A stretch of DNA of 64,000 nt from positions 4,030,001 to 4,094,000 of the forward strand of contig NZ_AP024590.1 in assembly GCF_018323985.1 (NCBI RefSeq), in the 5' to 3' direction. A model generated the notes under the pieces. That model saw only the letters and a list, made by a program, of their open reading frames with translations, was not told the origin of the DNA and did no database searches. Shown here in pieces: positions 44,526-53,941 of this stretch. The translations under genes and the position numbers were made by a program. The first letter of the stretch is position 1; each line of letters begins with the position of its first letter. This DNA is from Enterobacter kobei (GTDB taxonomy: Bacteria > Pseudomonadota > Gammaproteobacteria > Enterobacterales > Enterobacteriaceae).

Positions 44526-46472
44526 ATGATTAAGTTTAGCGCAACGCTCCTGGCCACGCTGATCGCCGCCAGCGTGCAGGCTGCAACGGTGGACCTCCGC
44601 ATTATGGAAACCACTGATTTGCATAGCAATATGATGGACTTCGATTATTACAAAGATAGTGCGACAGAAAAATTCGGTCTGGTACGTACCGCCAGCCTGA
44701 TTAACGCCGCCCGCAGTGAAGCCACTAACAGCGTGCTGGTGGATAACGGGGATCTGATCCAGGGCAGCCCGCTCGGCGATTATGTTGCCAGCCACGGGCT
44801 GAAAAAAGGCGATGTGCACCCGGTTTATAAGGCATTAAATACCCTCGATTATGCGGTGGGTAACCTCGGCAACCACGAATTTAATTACGGTCTGGATTTT
44901 CTGCACAAGGCGCTGGCAGGCGCAAAATTCCCGTACGTTAACGCCAATATCATCGACGTTAAGACCAAAAAACCGCTGTTCACCCCTTACATCATCAAAG
45001 ATACCCAGGTAAAAGATAAAGACGGCAAAACCCATACCCTGCGCATCGGCTATATCGGTTTTGTGCCGCCGCAGATCATGACCTGGGATAAAGCCAATCT
45101 CGACGGCAAAGTCACGGTCAACGACATCACCGAAACCGCGCGCCGCTATGTGCCGGAGATGCGCCAAAAAGGCGCGGATCTGGTGGTCGTGGTGGCTCAC
45201 TCCGGGCTGTCAGCCGATCCTTATCAGGCGATGGCGGAAAACTCCGTCTACTACTTAAGCCAGGTGCCGGGAGTCGATACCATTCTGTTCGGCCATGCCC
45301 ATGCGGTATTCCCGTCAAAAGACTTCGCCAGTATTAAGGGCGCGGACGTGGAGAACGGCAAGCTGAACGGCGTGCCGTCGGTGATGCCGGGCATGTGGGG
45401 CGATCATCTGGGCGTGGTGGATCTGACGCTGAACAATGACAGCGGCAAGTGGCAGGTCACGCAGTCGAAAGCGGAAGCGCGTCCGATTTACGATGCGGTG
45501 GCGAAAAAATCGCTGGCTGCCGAAGACAGCAAGCTGGTTGAGGTGCTCAAGCACGATCACGATGCCACGCGGGAGTTCGTCAGCAAGCCGATCGGTAAAT
45601 CCGCCGATAACATGTACAGCTATCTGGCGCTGGTGCAGGACGACCCGACGGTGCAGGTGGTGAACAACGCGCAAAAAGCTTACGTTGAACGCTTTATTCA
45701 GGGCGATCCGGATCTGGCAAAACTGCCGGTGCTGTCTGCCGCCGCGCCGTTCAAAGTGGGTGGCCGTAAAAACGACCCGGCGAGTTTTGTTGAGGTGGAA
45801 AAAGGCCAGCTTACCTTCCGTAACGCCGCCGATCTCTATCTGTACCCGAACACGCTGGTGGTGGTCAAAGTCAGCGGAAGCGAGCTGAAAGAGTGGCTGG
45901 AGTGCTCCGCCGGACAGTTTAATCAGATCGATATTAACAGCAGCAAGCCGCAGTCGCTGATCAACTGGGACGGTTTCCGTACATATAACTTCGATGTGAT
46001 CGACGGTGTGAACTACCAGATCGACATCACCCAGCCAGCGCGCTACGACGGCGAATGTCAGAGCGTGAACCCGAAAGCGGAACGCATTAAGGATCTGACC
46101 TTCAACGGTAAACCGGTCGATCCAGCCGCCATTTTCCTCGTGGCCACCAATAACTACCGCGCTTACGGCGGCAAGTTTGCCGGTACCGGCGACAGCCATA
46201 TCGCCTTTGCCTCGCCGGATGAAAACCGTGCCGTGCTGGCAAAATGGATAGGTGATGAGTCGGCGCGCGCAGGTGAGATCCACCCGGCAGCGGATAACAA
46301 CTGGCGTCTGGCACCGATCCACAGCAAAACGCCGCTCGATATTCGCTTTGAGACTTCGCCATCGGAAAAAGCCGCGGCCTTTATCAAAGAGAAGGCGCAG
46401 TACCCGATGAAAAACACCGGTACCGATGACATCGGTTTCGCGATTTATCAGTTAGATTTAGGCGGGAAATAA
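44526..46472 (+). CDS. cpdB: 2',3'-cyclic-nucleotide 2'-phosphodiesterase/3'-nucleotidase
   Basis: The 648-residue periplasmic enzyme starts with a signal peptide (MIKFSATLLATLIAASVQA). It has a metallophosphoesterase domain with metal motifs ETTDLHSN, NLGNHEFNYG, VAHSG and FGHAHAVF, and a C-terminal 5'-nucleotidase domain from about residue 400. It hydrolyses 2',3'-cyclic nucleotides, and 3'-nucleotides to nucleosides. E. coli CpdB has 647 residues. The ATG follows AAAGGAC. Confidence 0.98.
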   Translation: MIKFSATLLATLIAASVQAATVDLRIMETTDLHSNMMDFDYYKDSATEKFGLVRTASLINAARSEATNSVLVDNGDLIQGSPLGDYVASHGLKKGDVHPVYKALNTLDYAVGNLGNHEFNYGLDFLHKALAGAKFPYVNANIIDVKTKKPLFTPYIIKDTQVKDKDGKTHTLRIGYIGFVPPQIMTWDKANLDGKVTVNDITETARRYVPEMRQKGADLVVVVAHSGLSADPYQAMAENSVYYLSQVPGVDTILFGHAHAVFPSKDFASIKGADVENGKLNGVPSVMPGMWGDHLGVVDLTLNNDSGKWQVTQSKAEARPIYDAVAKKSLAAEDSKLVEVLKHDHDATREFVSKPIGKSADNMYSYLALVQDDPTVQVVNNAQKAYVERFIQGDPDLAKLPVLSAAAPFKVGGRKNDPASFVEVEKGQLTFRNAADLYLYPNTLVVVKVSGSELKEWLECSAGQFNQIDINSSKPQSLINWDGFRTYNFDVIDGVNYQIDITQPARYDGECQSVNPKAERIKDLTFNGKPVDPAAIFLVATNNYRAYGGKFAGTGDSHIAFASPDENRAVLAKWIGDESARAGEIHPAADNNWRLAPIHSKTPLDIRFETSPSEKAAAFIKEKAQYPMKNTGTDDIGFAIYQLDLGGK

Positions 46473-46495
46473 CCCCCGCCATCGTTCGCGTGATC

Positions 46496-46531
46496 TTGTA
46501 GGCCGGGTAAGGCGAAGCCGCCACCCGGCAC
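46496..46531. repeat. REP unit between cpdB and qorR
   Basis: GTAGGCCGGGTAAGGCGAAG followed by CCGCCACCCGGCAC folds as a single REP hairpin between convergent genes. Confidence 0.75.
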
Positions 46532-46540
46532 TTTACCCGT

Positions 46541-46933
46541 TTACGCCGCACGCTCGTCGCGAACCGCCAATACCTGCGGCAGATTCAGCTCGATCCAGTC
46601 TGCCAGATCCGCCACTTTCTCGCTAACCTGCTCGCCCAGCGGCGTCAGGCTGTATTCCACATGAGGCGGCACCACCGGATACGACACCCGATTGATAAAA
46701 CCGTCCTGCTCCAGCCATTGCAGGCTCTGCGACAGCATTTTCTCGCTGACGCCCCCCATTTTACGACGCAGTTCACTAAAGCGGTGCGTGCCGTCGCGCA
46801 ACGCCAGCAGGATCAGTACACCCCAGCGGCTGGTGACATGTTTAAGCACGTCGCGGGACGGACACTGTTCGGCAAAGAGATTGCCGTCGCGCAACTGTTC
46901 AGTGAGCGTAGCCGGGCGATCGTATTTTTTCAT
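46541..46933 (-). CDS. qorR: HxlR-family redox-sensing regulator QorR
   Basis: The 130-residue winged-helix regulator of the HxlR/DUF24 type resembles E. coli YtfH (126 residues) over almost its full length. The motif AEQCPSRDVLKHVTSRWG contains C24, the conserved cysteine that senses quinones or thiol oxidation in this family. It likely represses itself and the divergent qorB. The ATG at 46933 is chosen. The upstream extension to 46987 crosses the operator region. Confidence 0.93.
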   Translation of the reverse strand: MKKYDRPATLTEQLRDGNLFAEQCPSRDVLKHVTSRWGVLILLALRDGTHRFSELRRKMGGVSEKMLSQSLQWLEQDGFINRVSYPVVPPHVEYSLTPLGEQVSEKVADLADWIELNLPQVLAVRDERAA

Positions 46934-46942
46934 ACTAACCTT

Positions 46943-46970
46943 TTTGTACGTACTTACTAAAAGTGAGTCA
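46943..46970. promoter_or_regulatory. Candidate QorR operator between qorR and qorB
   Basis: The palindrome GTACGTAC (46946-46953) is followed by an imperfect inverted repeat ACTTAC-N5-GTGAGT. Such GTAC-type palindromes are usual for HxlR regulators. Location in the divergent promoter region supports the call. Confidence 0.55.
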
Positions 46971-47016
46971 GGGTGATAGTGTCTCATAACACAACCCAGA
47001 GACGAAGGAGTTTTCC

Positions 47017-47865
47017 ATGATTGCGATCACCGGAGCCACCGGCCAGCTTGGCCAGTTAGTTATTGCCGCCCTGCTGAAATCCGTTCCCGCCAGCCAGATC
47101 GTGGCTATTGTGCGTAACCCGGCAAAAGCCGATGCGCTGGCCCAACAGGGCATCGTGGTGCGCCAGGGCGATTACGGCGACGAAGCGGCATTAACCCGCG
47201 CACTGAACGGTGTGGAGAAACTGCTGCTCATCTCCTCCAGCGAAGTCGGCCAGCGTGCCGTCCAGCACCGTAACGTCATTAATGCCGCCAAAGCCGCAGG
47301 CGTCGGCTTCATTGCCTATACCAGCGTGCTGCATGCGGATACCTCACCGCTCGGCCTCGCCGCAGAACATATCGAAACGGAAAACATGCTCGCGGCCTCC
47401 GGCATTTCTTATGCACTGCTGCGTAACGGCTGGTACAGCGAAAACTATCTCGCCAGCGCCCCGCCGGCGCTTGAACACGGTGTGTTTCTCGGCGCTGCCG
47501 GTGACGGCAAAATCGCCTCGGCCACTCGCGAAGACTACGCCGCTGCCGCCGCCAAAGTGATCAGCGAAGAGGGTCATGCCGGTAAGGTGTATGAACTGGC
47601 GGGCGATACGGCCTGGACGTTGAGCGAGCTGGCGGTGGAGCTGTCTAAGCAGAGCGGTAAAAACGTGGTCTATCAGAACCTCAGCGAAGCCGATTATGCT
47701 TCGGCGCTGCGTGGTGTTGGCCTGCCGGATGCCTTCGCCAGCCTGCTGGCGGATTCCGACACCGGGGCGTCGAAAGGCGGCCTGTTTGATGACAGCCATA
47801 CCCTCAGCAAACTGATTGGTCGCCCGACCACGCCGCTGGCGGACAGCATAAAAGCCATGCTGTAA
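47017..47865 (+). CDS. qorB: NAD(P)H:quinone oxidoreductase QorB
   Basis: This 282-residue NmrA-like atypical short-chain dehydrogenase has the N-terminal nucleotide-binding loop AITGATGQLGQLV and the arginine of VAIVRNP for NADPH. It reduces quinones in the cytoplasm. E. coli YtfG/QorB has 286 residues. It is divergent from qorR, which probably represses it until quinone stress. Confidence 0.96.
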   Translation: MIAITGATGQLGQLVIAALLKSVPASQIVAIVRNPAKADALAQQGIVVRQGDYGDEAALTRALNGVEKLLLISSSEVGQRAVQHRNVINAAKAAGVGFIAYTSVLHADTSPLGLAAEHIETENMLAASGISYALLRNGWYSENYLASAPPALEHGVFLGAAGDGKIASATREDYAAAAAKVISEEGHAGKVYELAGDTAWTLSELAVELSKQSGKNVVYQNLSEADYASALRGVGLPDAFASLLADSDTGASKGGLFDDSHTLSKLIGRPTTPLADSIKAML

Positions 47866-47946
47866 CGGTTACAAACTGGTTAATTTTTGTAGCACGCCGC
47901 CGGGTCATCCTTAATAATGAAGGGATGACCCAGGCGGAGAGTGAAT

Positions 47947-48771
47947 GTGCAAGGTGTACCGGAACAGTTCAGCGATGAGAAAGACCGCGCCCGTTTTCGG
48001 CACCTGCCGCAGTTGCCTGGCGTCGAGCTGTATCAGGCGCATATCTCCCGTTACGCCTTTGAACCACACACTCATGAAGCCTTCGGTATTGGTGCCATAG
48101 AAGCCGGTGCCGAGCGCTTTCGCTATCGCGGTGCCCAGCACGTCGCCCCGGTGCATTCCGTCGTCACCATGAACCCTGATGAACTGCACACCGGCGAAGC
48201 GGAAACCGCTGACGGCTGGCGCTACCGCATGATTTATCTGGAGCCTGAACTGCTGGAGCAGGTCACCGGTATCCGCCACTGGTGGTTTGCCGACGCCTCG
48301 CGTCACGATCCGTTGCGTTCGCGGCAGATCTGCGCCCTGATCCACGCCCTGTGGCATACCGATGATACGCTGGCGCAGCAGGGCTACCTGCTCGATTTGA
48401 TCGACGCCTTTCAGCCGCTGGCCCGCCATGCGCCGGTGAGTGCCGAAGGGACGCACCGGTTTGAACGGGTGCGGGAATACCTGCACGACAACTATATGCA
48501 GCCGCTGACCCTCGACGAGCTGGCGCGCGTGGCGTCACTTAGCCCGTACCATTTTCAGCGCCAGTTCAAAGCGCACTATCATGTCACCCCGCACCAGATG
48601 TTGATGGCGATCCGCCTGTGGCGGGCAAAAAACTTCCTCACCCACGGCCTGCCCGCCGCCGATGTCGCCGCCTTAACTGGCCTTACCGATCAGTCGCACC
48701 TGACCCGCGCCTTTACCCGCCGCTATGGCATCACGCCGGTACGCTACCAGAAGCAGGTCGCCCGCCGCTGA
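47947..48771 (+). CDS. AraC-family transcriptional regulator
   Basis: The protein (274 residues from the GTG at 47947) has an N-terminal cupin AraC_binding domain (HISRYAFEPHTHEAFGIGAIEAG, about residues 33-55) and a C-terminal double helix-turn-helix of the AraC/XylS type (about 175-270, ending GITPVRYQKQ). The GTG at 47947 has GGAG 7 bases upstream. The GTG at 47941 is closer to that site and less likely. It lies 75 bases before ytfF in the same direction and probably controls it. This gene is not at this place in E. coli K-12. Confidence 0.9.
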   Translation: MQGVPEQFSDEKDRARFRHLPQLPGVELYQAHISRYAFEPHTHEAFGIGAIEAGAERFRYRGAQHVAPVHSVVTMNPDELHTGEAETADGWRYRMIYLEPELLEQVTGIRHWWFADASRHDPLRSRQICALIHALWHTDDTLAQQGYLLDLIDAFQPLARHAPVSAEGTHRFERVREYLHDNYMQPLTLDELARVASLSPYHFQRQFKAHYHVTPHQMLMAIRLWRAKNFLTHGLPAADVAALTGLTDQSHLTRAFTRRYGITPVRYQKQVARR

Positions 48772-48846
48772 TGCGCAACCTCATACAATATTCTTCCCCT
48801 GCCCTTCCCTACACTGATCACCAACCAAAACGGCCTGGAGGGCAGA

Positions 48847-49791
48847 ATGATTAGTGGTGTGCTGTACGCCCTGGCGGCAGGGTTAATGTGGGGACTGATT
48901 TTTGTCGGGCCGCTGCTGGTACCGGATTATCCGGCGATTTTACAGTCGACCGGACGCTATCTGGCCCTCGGGCTTATCGCCATACCGCTGGCCTGGCTGG
49001 GACGGGGACGTCTGCGCCAGTTAAGCCGCAAAGACTGGCTGACCGCGCTGGCGCTGACCATGGCGGGCAACCTGATTTATTACGTCTGTCTCGCCAGCGC
49101 CATTCAGCGCACCGGCGCGCCTGTCTCGACGATGATCATCGGCACGCTGCCGGTGGTGCTGCCGGTGCTGGCGAATCTGCTCTACAGCCAGCGCGACGGC
49201 AAGCTACCGTGGCGGCGCCTGACTCCCGCGCTGCTGTGCATTGCCGCAGGACTGGTGTGTGTGAACATCGCCGAGCTACGGCACGGGCTGCCGAATTTCA
49301 GCGGATGGCGTTATGGTTCCGGGATCGCCCTGGCGCTGGTGTCGGTGGTGTGCTGGGCGTGGTATGCGCTGCGCAATGCCCGCTGGCTGCGGGAAAACCC
49401 GACGCGTCATCCGATGATGTGGGCCACGGCGCAGGGCCTGGTCACGCTGCCGGTGTCGCTGGTGGGCTATATTGCGGCCTGCCTGTGGTTACACGCGGAT
49501 CAGCCCGCGTTTGCGCTGCCGTTTGGTCCACGTCCGCTGGCATTTATTGGCCTGATGACGGCGATTGCCATTTTGTGTTCCTGGGTGGGTGCGCTGTGCT
49601 GGAATCTTGCCAGCCAAAAGCTGCCGACGGTGATCCTCGGGCCATTGATCGTCTTCGAAACACTGGCGGGCTTGCTGTATACCTTTTTGCTGCGTCAGAG
49701 CGTCCCGCCGTTGTTGACGGCGTCGGGCATTGCGTTGCTGGTTGTGGGGGTGGTGATCGCGGTACGGGTTAAACGGGTGGTGAGCGGATGA
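48847..49791 (+). CDS. ytfF: EamA/DMT-type inner membrane transporter YtfF
   Basis: The 314-residue protein has about ten membrane segments in two EamA repeats and close identity to E. coli YtfF (321 residues), with a shorter C-terminus. The substrate is unknown. The ATG at 48847 has GGAGGGC upstream. It follows an AraC-type regulator gene in the same direction. Confidence 0.93.
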   Translation: MISGVLYALAAGLMWGLIFVGPLLVPDYPAILQSTGRYLALGLIAIPLAWLGRGRLRQLSRKDWLTALALTMAGNLIYYVCLASAIQRTGAPVSTMIIGTLPVVLPVLANLLYSQRDGKLPWRRLTPALLCIAAGLVCVNIAELRHGLPNFSGWRYGSGIALALVSVVCWAWYALRNARWLRENPTRHPMMWATAQGLVTLPVSLVGYIAACLWLHADQPAFALPFGPRPLAFIGLMTAIAILCSWVGALCWNLASQKLPTVILGPLIVFETLAGLLYTFLLRQSVPPLLTASGIALLVVGVVIAVRVKRVVSG

Positions 49792-49794
49792 TAG

Positions 49795-49863
49795 TGCCGG
49801 GTGGCGGCTACGCCTGACCCGGCCTACAGGTAGCCAGACGCCGCAAGCGTGCGCCGCCGGGCA
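49795..49863. repeat. REP/BIME unit between ytfF and the chemoreceptor gene
   Basis: TGCCGGGTGGCGGCTACGCC and the inverted AGCGTGCGCCGCCGGGCATC form the arms. It lies between convergent gene ends. Confidence 0.78.
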
Positions 49864-49869
49864 TCAGGT

Positions 49870-51519
49870 TTAGAAGGTTTCCCAGTTCGCGTCTGTGGTC
49901 GCGGCAACCGGCTTCATCTTCACCGCTGCCGGACGCGCGTTTGCTACGGCGGCAGGCGGGCGACGGTTCACTTTGAACACCGCCACGGTATCGTTAAGCA
50001 GGGACGCCTGCTCTTCCAGTGCGGCCGCAGCGGCGGCGGACTCTTCCACCAGCGAGGCGTTCTGTTGCGTGACGCGATCCATCTCTGCCACAGCCTGACC
50101 GACCTGATCGATACCCCGGCTTTGCTCGTCGGAGGCCGACGCGATTTCGCCCATGATATCGGTCACACGGGTGACAGCGCTGACGATTTCCGCCATGGTC
50201 TCACCAGCTTCATGCACCAGCACAGAGCCTGCGTCCACGCGGCTGCCGGAATCGTCGATCAATGCTTTGATCTCTTTGGCTGCCTGCGCGCTGCGGCTTG
50301 CCAGGGTACGAACTTCACCGGCTACCACCGCAAATCCACGCCCCTGCTCACCGGCACGGGCGGCTTCAACCGCCGCGTTCAGCGCCAGGATATTAGTCTG
50401 GAAAGCAATGCCGTCGATGACGTTGGTGATCTGCGCAATTTTGCTGGAGCTGGTGGCAATTTCGTCCATCGTGCGAACCACGCCGTCCACCACTGCGCCG
50501 CCTTTCTGCGCGGTTTCAGAGGCGGTTTTCGCCAGCTGCGTCGCCTGACGGGCGTTATCAGCATTCTGCTTCACAGTCGCGGTCAGCTGTTCCATGCTGG
50601 CAGCGGTTTCTTCCAGCGAAGCGGCCTGTTGCTCAGTACGGGAAGAGAGATCGTTGCTGCCGGCAGAGATTTCACCCGCGCCGGTAAAGATCGTATCCGC
50701 GCCATCGCGCACTACGCTAACGGTGGTCGCCAGTGCCTGCTGCATCTCACGCACATTCGACGCCAGCAGCGCCATTTCGTTTTTGCCTTCCGCATCAATC
50801 TGATGAGTCAGATCGCCCGCCGCGATGTGGCGGATATGGCCCATCACCTCATGCAATGGCTTGAGCAGCACACGCTGCATGGCGATCCAGCTGGCCACGA
50901 TCACGGCTACAACCAGCAGCATAATAGCGCCCACGATCCACATGATGCGCTCGTAGTCGTTTTGGTTATCGATAACGCCTTTATTGGCCAGATCGGCCTG
51001 CACGGCGCGCCATTCACGATAAACGCTCTGCATGGCGTTCTGTTTCTTTTCCGCACCCTGCTTGAACATCGCTTCCAGTTCACCCTCCGCCAGCAGGCGG
51101 TTCATTTCGGTCAACGTGGAGGAGTAGATTTGGAACTGTTTTTCCAGCTCCGGCGGCAGGCGCGGATCCATGCCCGGCGTTTCCGGCAGCGCGTCGTAGA
51201 TTGCAAAATGCTTCTGCGCATCGGCCAGCAGGTTTTTCGCGGTGTTCACCAGCTCACCCAGTTCGCCGCCGTTGATTTGGCTCGCGGTGCTGCTTTGCAG
51301 ACGTAACATACCGCGGTTAAGCGTCACGCGGGCCTGGTTTAAGCTGATCCAGGCATCGGTAAATTCCGCCACGTTCTGGCTGGCAACCTGAGAGACCGTA
51401 AAGTTGTTTTTGTCATTTTTGAGCGCGTTGATAAACACGCCCGCAGCAATCAGTTGCATCGCGCCAAGCACGAAAAGCACCATAATTAACAGGGTTATTA
51501 CTTTTACACGTTTAAACAT
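49870..51519 (-). CDS. Methyl-accepting chemotaxis protein with NWETF tail
   Basis: The 549-residue chemoreceptor is Tsr-like in length, with membrane segments at about 9-30 and 191-213, a periplasmic sensor domain, HAMP, and the signalling tip IDGIAFQTNILALNAAVEAARAGEQGRGFAVVA. It ends in NWETF, the docking pentapeptide for CheR and CheB, on a flexible linker. It should be a high-abundance type receptor that also helps methylation of others. The ligand is unknown. The ATG at 51519 is right after the FliA promoter leader; the longer frame to 51705 crosses the promoter. It is not at this locus in E. coli K-12. Confidence 0.95.
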   Translation of the reverse strand: MFKRVKVITLLIMVLFVLGAMQLIAAGVFINALKNDKNNFTVSQVASQNVAEFTDAWISLNQARVTLNRGMLRLQSSTASQINGGELGELVNTAKNLLADAQKHFAIYDALPETPGMDPRLPPELEKQFQIYSSTLTEMNRLLAEGELEAMFKQGAEKKQNAMQSVYREWRAVQADLANKGVIDNQNDYERIMWIVGAIMLLVVAVIVASWIAMQRVLLKPLHEVMGHIRHIAAGDLTHQIDAEGKNEMALLASNVREMQQALATTVSVVRDGADTIFTGAGEISAGSNDLSSRTEQQAASLEETAASMEQLTATVKQNADNARQATQLAKTASETAQKGGAVVDGVVRTMDEIATSSSKIAQITNVIDGIAFQTNILALNAAVEAARAGEQGRGFAVVAGEVRTLASRSAQAAKEIKALIDDSGSRVDAGSVLVHEAGETMAEIVSAVTRVTDIMGEIASASDEQSRGIDQVGQAVAEMDRVTQQNASLVEESAAAAAALEEQASLLNDTVAVFKVNRRPPAAVANARPAAVKMKPVAATTDANWETF

Positions 51520-51562
51520 CGGGAACCTTTTATCGGATGCAGGATTTTTATGTGACGGGGGT

Positions 51563-51589
51563 ATATCGGCAGGTTTTAACGCTTGTTTA
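51563..51589 (-). promoter_or_regulatory. FliA (sigma-28) promoter of the 49.9-kb chemoreceptor gene
   Basis: On the minus strand TAAA (51586-51589), 15 bases, then GCCGATAT (51563-51570) match the sigma-28 consensus with one mismatch at the last base. The gene starts about 44 bases downstream. Confidence 0.85.
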
Positions 51590-51730
51590 ACGAAGATATT
51601 GCACACTCGACACCAAATATTCACTTTAACAAGTGGTTTCAATGCGTTATGACCCGTAAATTTTTGTGACGCAGCGCACAAAATGAGGCGAATAAATCCC
51701 ATCACTCATCAGGGGTATAGCGTCCGCTTA

Positions 51731-51753
51731 AAGATGTATTTAAAATGCATCTT
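51731..51753 (+). promoter_or_regulatory. NsrR operator of ytfE
   Basis: AAGATGTATTT and AAATGCATCTT flank one base, matching the 11-1-11 NsrR site. It lies 27 bases before the ytfE ATG. NsrR releases such sites when its iron-sulfur cluster reacts with nitric oxide. Confidence 0.88.
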
Positions 51754-51779
51754 ATATTCCGACTAATGAGGTAACTGTC

Positions 51780-52442
51780 ATGGCCTTTCGCGATCAACCT
51801 TTAGGTGAGCTGGCGCTTTCCATTCCCCGCGCTTCTGCCCTGTTCCGTCAATACGATATGGATTACTGCTGTGGAGGTAAGCAAACGCTGGCTCGTGCCG
51901 CCGCGCGCAAAGAGCTGGACGTGGAGGCGATTGAAGCGCAGCTGGCAAAACTGGCCGAGCAGCCGCCGGAGAAAGACTGGCGCGCAGAGCCGCTTGCGAA
52001 CATCATCGACCATATCATCGTGCGCTATCACGATCGCCACCGCGAGCAGTTGCCAGAGCTGATCTTACAGGCTACCAAAGTTGAACGCGTCCACGCCGAT
52101 AAGCCCAACGTGCCGCGCGGCCTGACCAAATACCTGACCATGCTGCATCAGGAACTTTCCAGCCACATGATGAAAGAAGAACAGATCCTCTTCCCGATGA
52201 TCAAACAGGGAATGGGCAGTCAGGCTGCCGGGCCGATTAACGTCATGGAAAGCGAGCATGATGAGGCAGGAGAACTGCTGGAGGTGATCAAACACACCAC
52301 CAATAACGTGACGCCGCCGCCAGAAGCCTGCACGACCTGGAAAGCGATGTATAACGGTATTAATGAGCTGATTGACGATCTGATGGAACACATCAGTCTG
52401 GAAAATAACGTGCTGTTTCCACGGGCGTTAAGCGGGGAGTGA
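51780..52442 (+). CDS. ytfE: Di-iron protein YtfE, repair of iron clusters
   Basis: The 220-residue protein is the exact E. coli length. It repairs iron-sulfur clusters damaged by nitric oxide or peroxide. The N-terminal ScdA domain has C30 and C31 (DYCCGGKQTL). The hemerythrin-like domain keeps all di-iron ligands: H84, H129, E133, H160, H204 and E208. A perfect NsrR site precedes it. It stands alone and is convergent with cycA. Confidence 0.98.
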   Translation: MAFRDQPLGELALSIPRASALFRQYDMDYCCGGKQTLARAAARKELDVEAIEAQLAKLAEQPPEKDWRAEPLANIIDHIIVRYHDRHREQLPELILQATKVERVHADKPNVPRGLTKYLTMLHQELSSHMMKEEQILFPMIKQGMGSQAAGPINVMESEHDEAGELLEVIKHTTNNVTPPPEACTTWKAMYNGINELIDDLMEHISLENNVLFPRALSGE

Positions 52443-52447
52443 TCCCG

Positions 52448-52526
52448 TTGCCCGGTGGCGCTACGCTTACCGGGCCAGGATTAGGGTGTAGGCCGGATAA
52501 GCGCAGCGCTATCCGGCATTACAGGC
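52448..52526. repeat. REP/BIME unit between ytfE and cycA
   Basis: Two hairpin units, CCCGGTGGCGCTACGCTTACCGGG and GCCGGATAAGCGCAGCGCTATCCGGC, lie side by side between convergent gene ends (each shown region is split by its loop). Confidence 0.8.
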
Positions 52527-52528
52527 GA

Positions 52529-53941
52529 CTATTTGCGCATTCCTGCCATACGTTTCTTACCGACAACCAACCAGAACACACCCAGCACAATAAACCACAG
52601 CGGCGTGACGAGCAGCGCCTGGCGGGTATCTTCTTCAAGCGTCAGCAATACCAGTACAAAGGCGAAGAACGCCATACATACCCAGCACATCACTTTGCCC
52701 AGAGGCATCTTATAAATCGACTTTTCATGCAGATGAGGACGCTGTTTGCGGTAGACCAGATATGAGCAAAGGATAATGGTCCACACGAACATGAAGAGGA
52801 TCGCCGACACCGTGGTGATCATGGTGAACGCCGAGATCACGCTCGGATTGACGTAGAGCATTACCACGCCGCCCAGCAGACAGATGCAGGAGAAGGTCAG
52901 GCCCGTTGCCGGTACGGCGCGCTTGGACAGCTTACCGAAGCTTTTCGGCGCGGCCCCGTCCTGCGCCAGACCGAACAACATACGGCTGGTGGAGAATACG
53001 CCGCTGTTCGCCGACGATGCGGCAGAGGTCAGCACCACAAAGTTAATAATGCTCGCCGCCGCCGGTAAACCGACGAGGATAAACAGCTCAACGAACGGGC
53101 TCTTATCCGCCACCACCGAGCTCCACGGCGTCACCGACATAATAATGATCAGCGCAAACACGTAGAACATGATGATACGGATCGGAATGGAGTTAATGGC
53201 GCGCGGCAGGGATTTTTCCGGGTCTTTCGTTTCTGCGGCGGTCGTGCCGACCAGCTCAATCCCCACGAAGGCAAACACCGCGATCTGGAAACCGGCAAAG
53301 AAGCCGCTGATGCCTTTCGGGAACCAGCCACCGTCATTCCACAGATGCGCGAAAGAGGCCTGCACGCCGCTCGGCGAGGTAAATTCGGTCAGCACCATCA
53401 CCAGGCCCACGACAACCAGCCCGACAATGGCGACAATCTTGATCATCGCGAACCAGAATTCCATTTCGCCAAACATCTTCACCGTCGCGAGGTTAAGGCT
53501 CAGCAACAGCAGGATCACCGCCAGCGAAGCCACCCAGTCGGATAAGTTGGGGAACCAGAACTGCGCGTAGGACGTGATCGCCACCACGTCGGCCATGCCG
53601 GTAACCACCCAGCAAAACCAGTAGGTCCAGCCAGTGAAATACCCCGCCCACGGCCCCAGTAAGTCGGCAGCGAAATCGCTGAACGACTTATATTCCAGAT
53701 TCGACAGCAGCAGCTCGCCCATGGCGCGCATCACAAAAAACAGCATAAAGCCGATGATCATATAGACGAATATGATCGACGGGCCGGCAAGACTGATGGT
53801 TTTTCCTGAGCCCATAAACAGGCCGGTGCCGATAGCGCCGCCGATGGCAATAAGCTGGATATGACGGTTGGTGAGATTGCGCCGTAGCGACTGTTCAGCC
53901 GGAGCCTGCTGGTCAGCGGCGACCTTTGTTTGATCTACCAT
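52529..53941 (-). CDS. cycA: D-serine/D-alanine/glycine:H+ symporter
   Basis: This 470-residue amino acid permease of the APC family has twelve membrane segments and the exact E. coli CycA length. The conserved IAIGGAIGTGLFMGSG motif of the first membrane segment is present. It takes up glycine, D-serine, D-alanine and D-cycloserine. The ATG at 53941 gives the E. coli N-terminus (MVDQTKVAADQQAPAEQSL). The frame is open to 54031 without family support. In E. coli the GcvB sRNA represses it through the 5' region, which was not analysed here. Confidence 0.97.
   Translation of the reverse strand: MVDQTKVAADQQAPAEQSLRRNLTNRHIQLIAIGGAIGTGLFMGSGKTISLAGPSIIFVYMIIGFMLFFVMRAMGELLLSNLEYKSFSDFAADLLGPWAGYFTGWTYWFCWVVTGMADVVAITSYAQFWFPNLSDWVASLAVILLLLSLNLATVKMFGEMEFWFAMIKIVAIVGLVVVGLVMVLTEFTSPSGVQASFAHLWNDGGWFPKGISGFFAGFQIAVFAFVGIELVGTTAAETKDPEKSLPRAINSIPIRIIMFYVFALIIIMSVTPWSSVVADKSPFVELFILVGLPAAASIINFVVLTSAASSANSGVFSTSRMLFGLAQDGAAPKSFGKLSKRAVPATGLTFSCICLLGGVVMLYVNPSVISAFTMITTVSAILFMFVWTIILCSYLVYRKQRPHLHEKSIYKMPLGKVMCWVCMAFFAFVLVLLTLEEDTRQALLVTPLWFIVLGVFWLVVGKKRMAGMRK

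Noticed and set aside
49849..51306. 485-codon plus-strand frame opposite the chemoreceptor
   Set aside because: Antisense to a clear chemoreceptor; rich in His and Arg with no domain.
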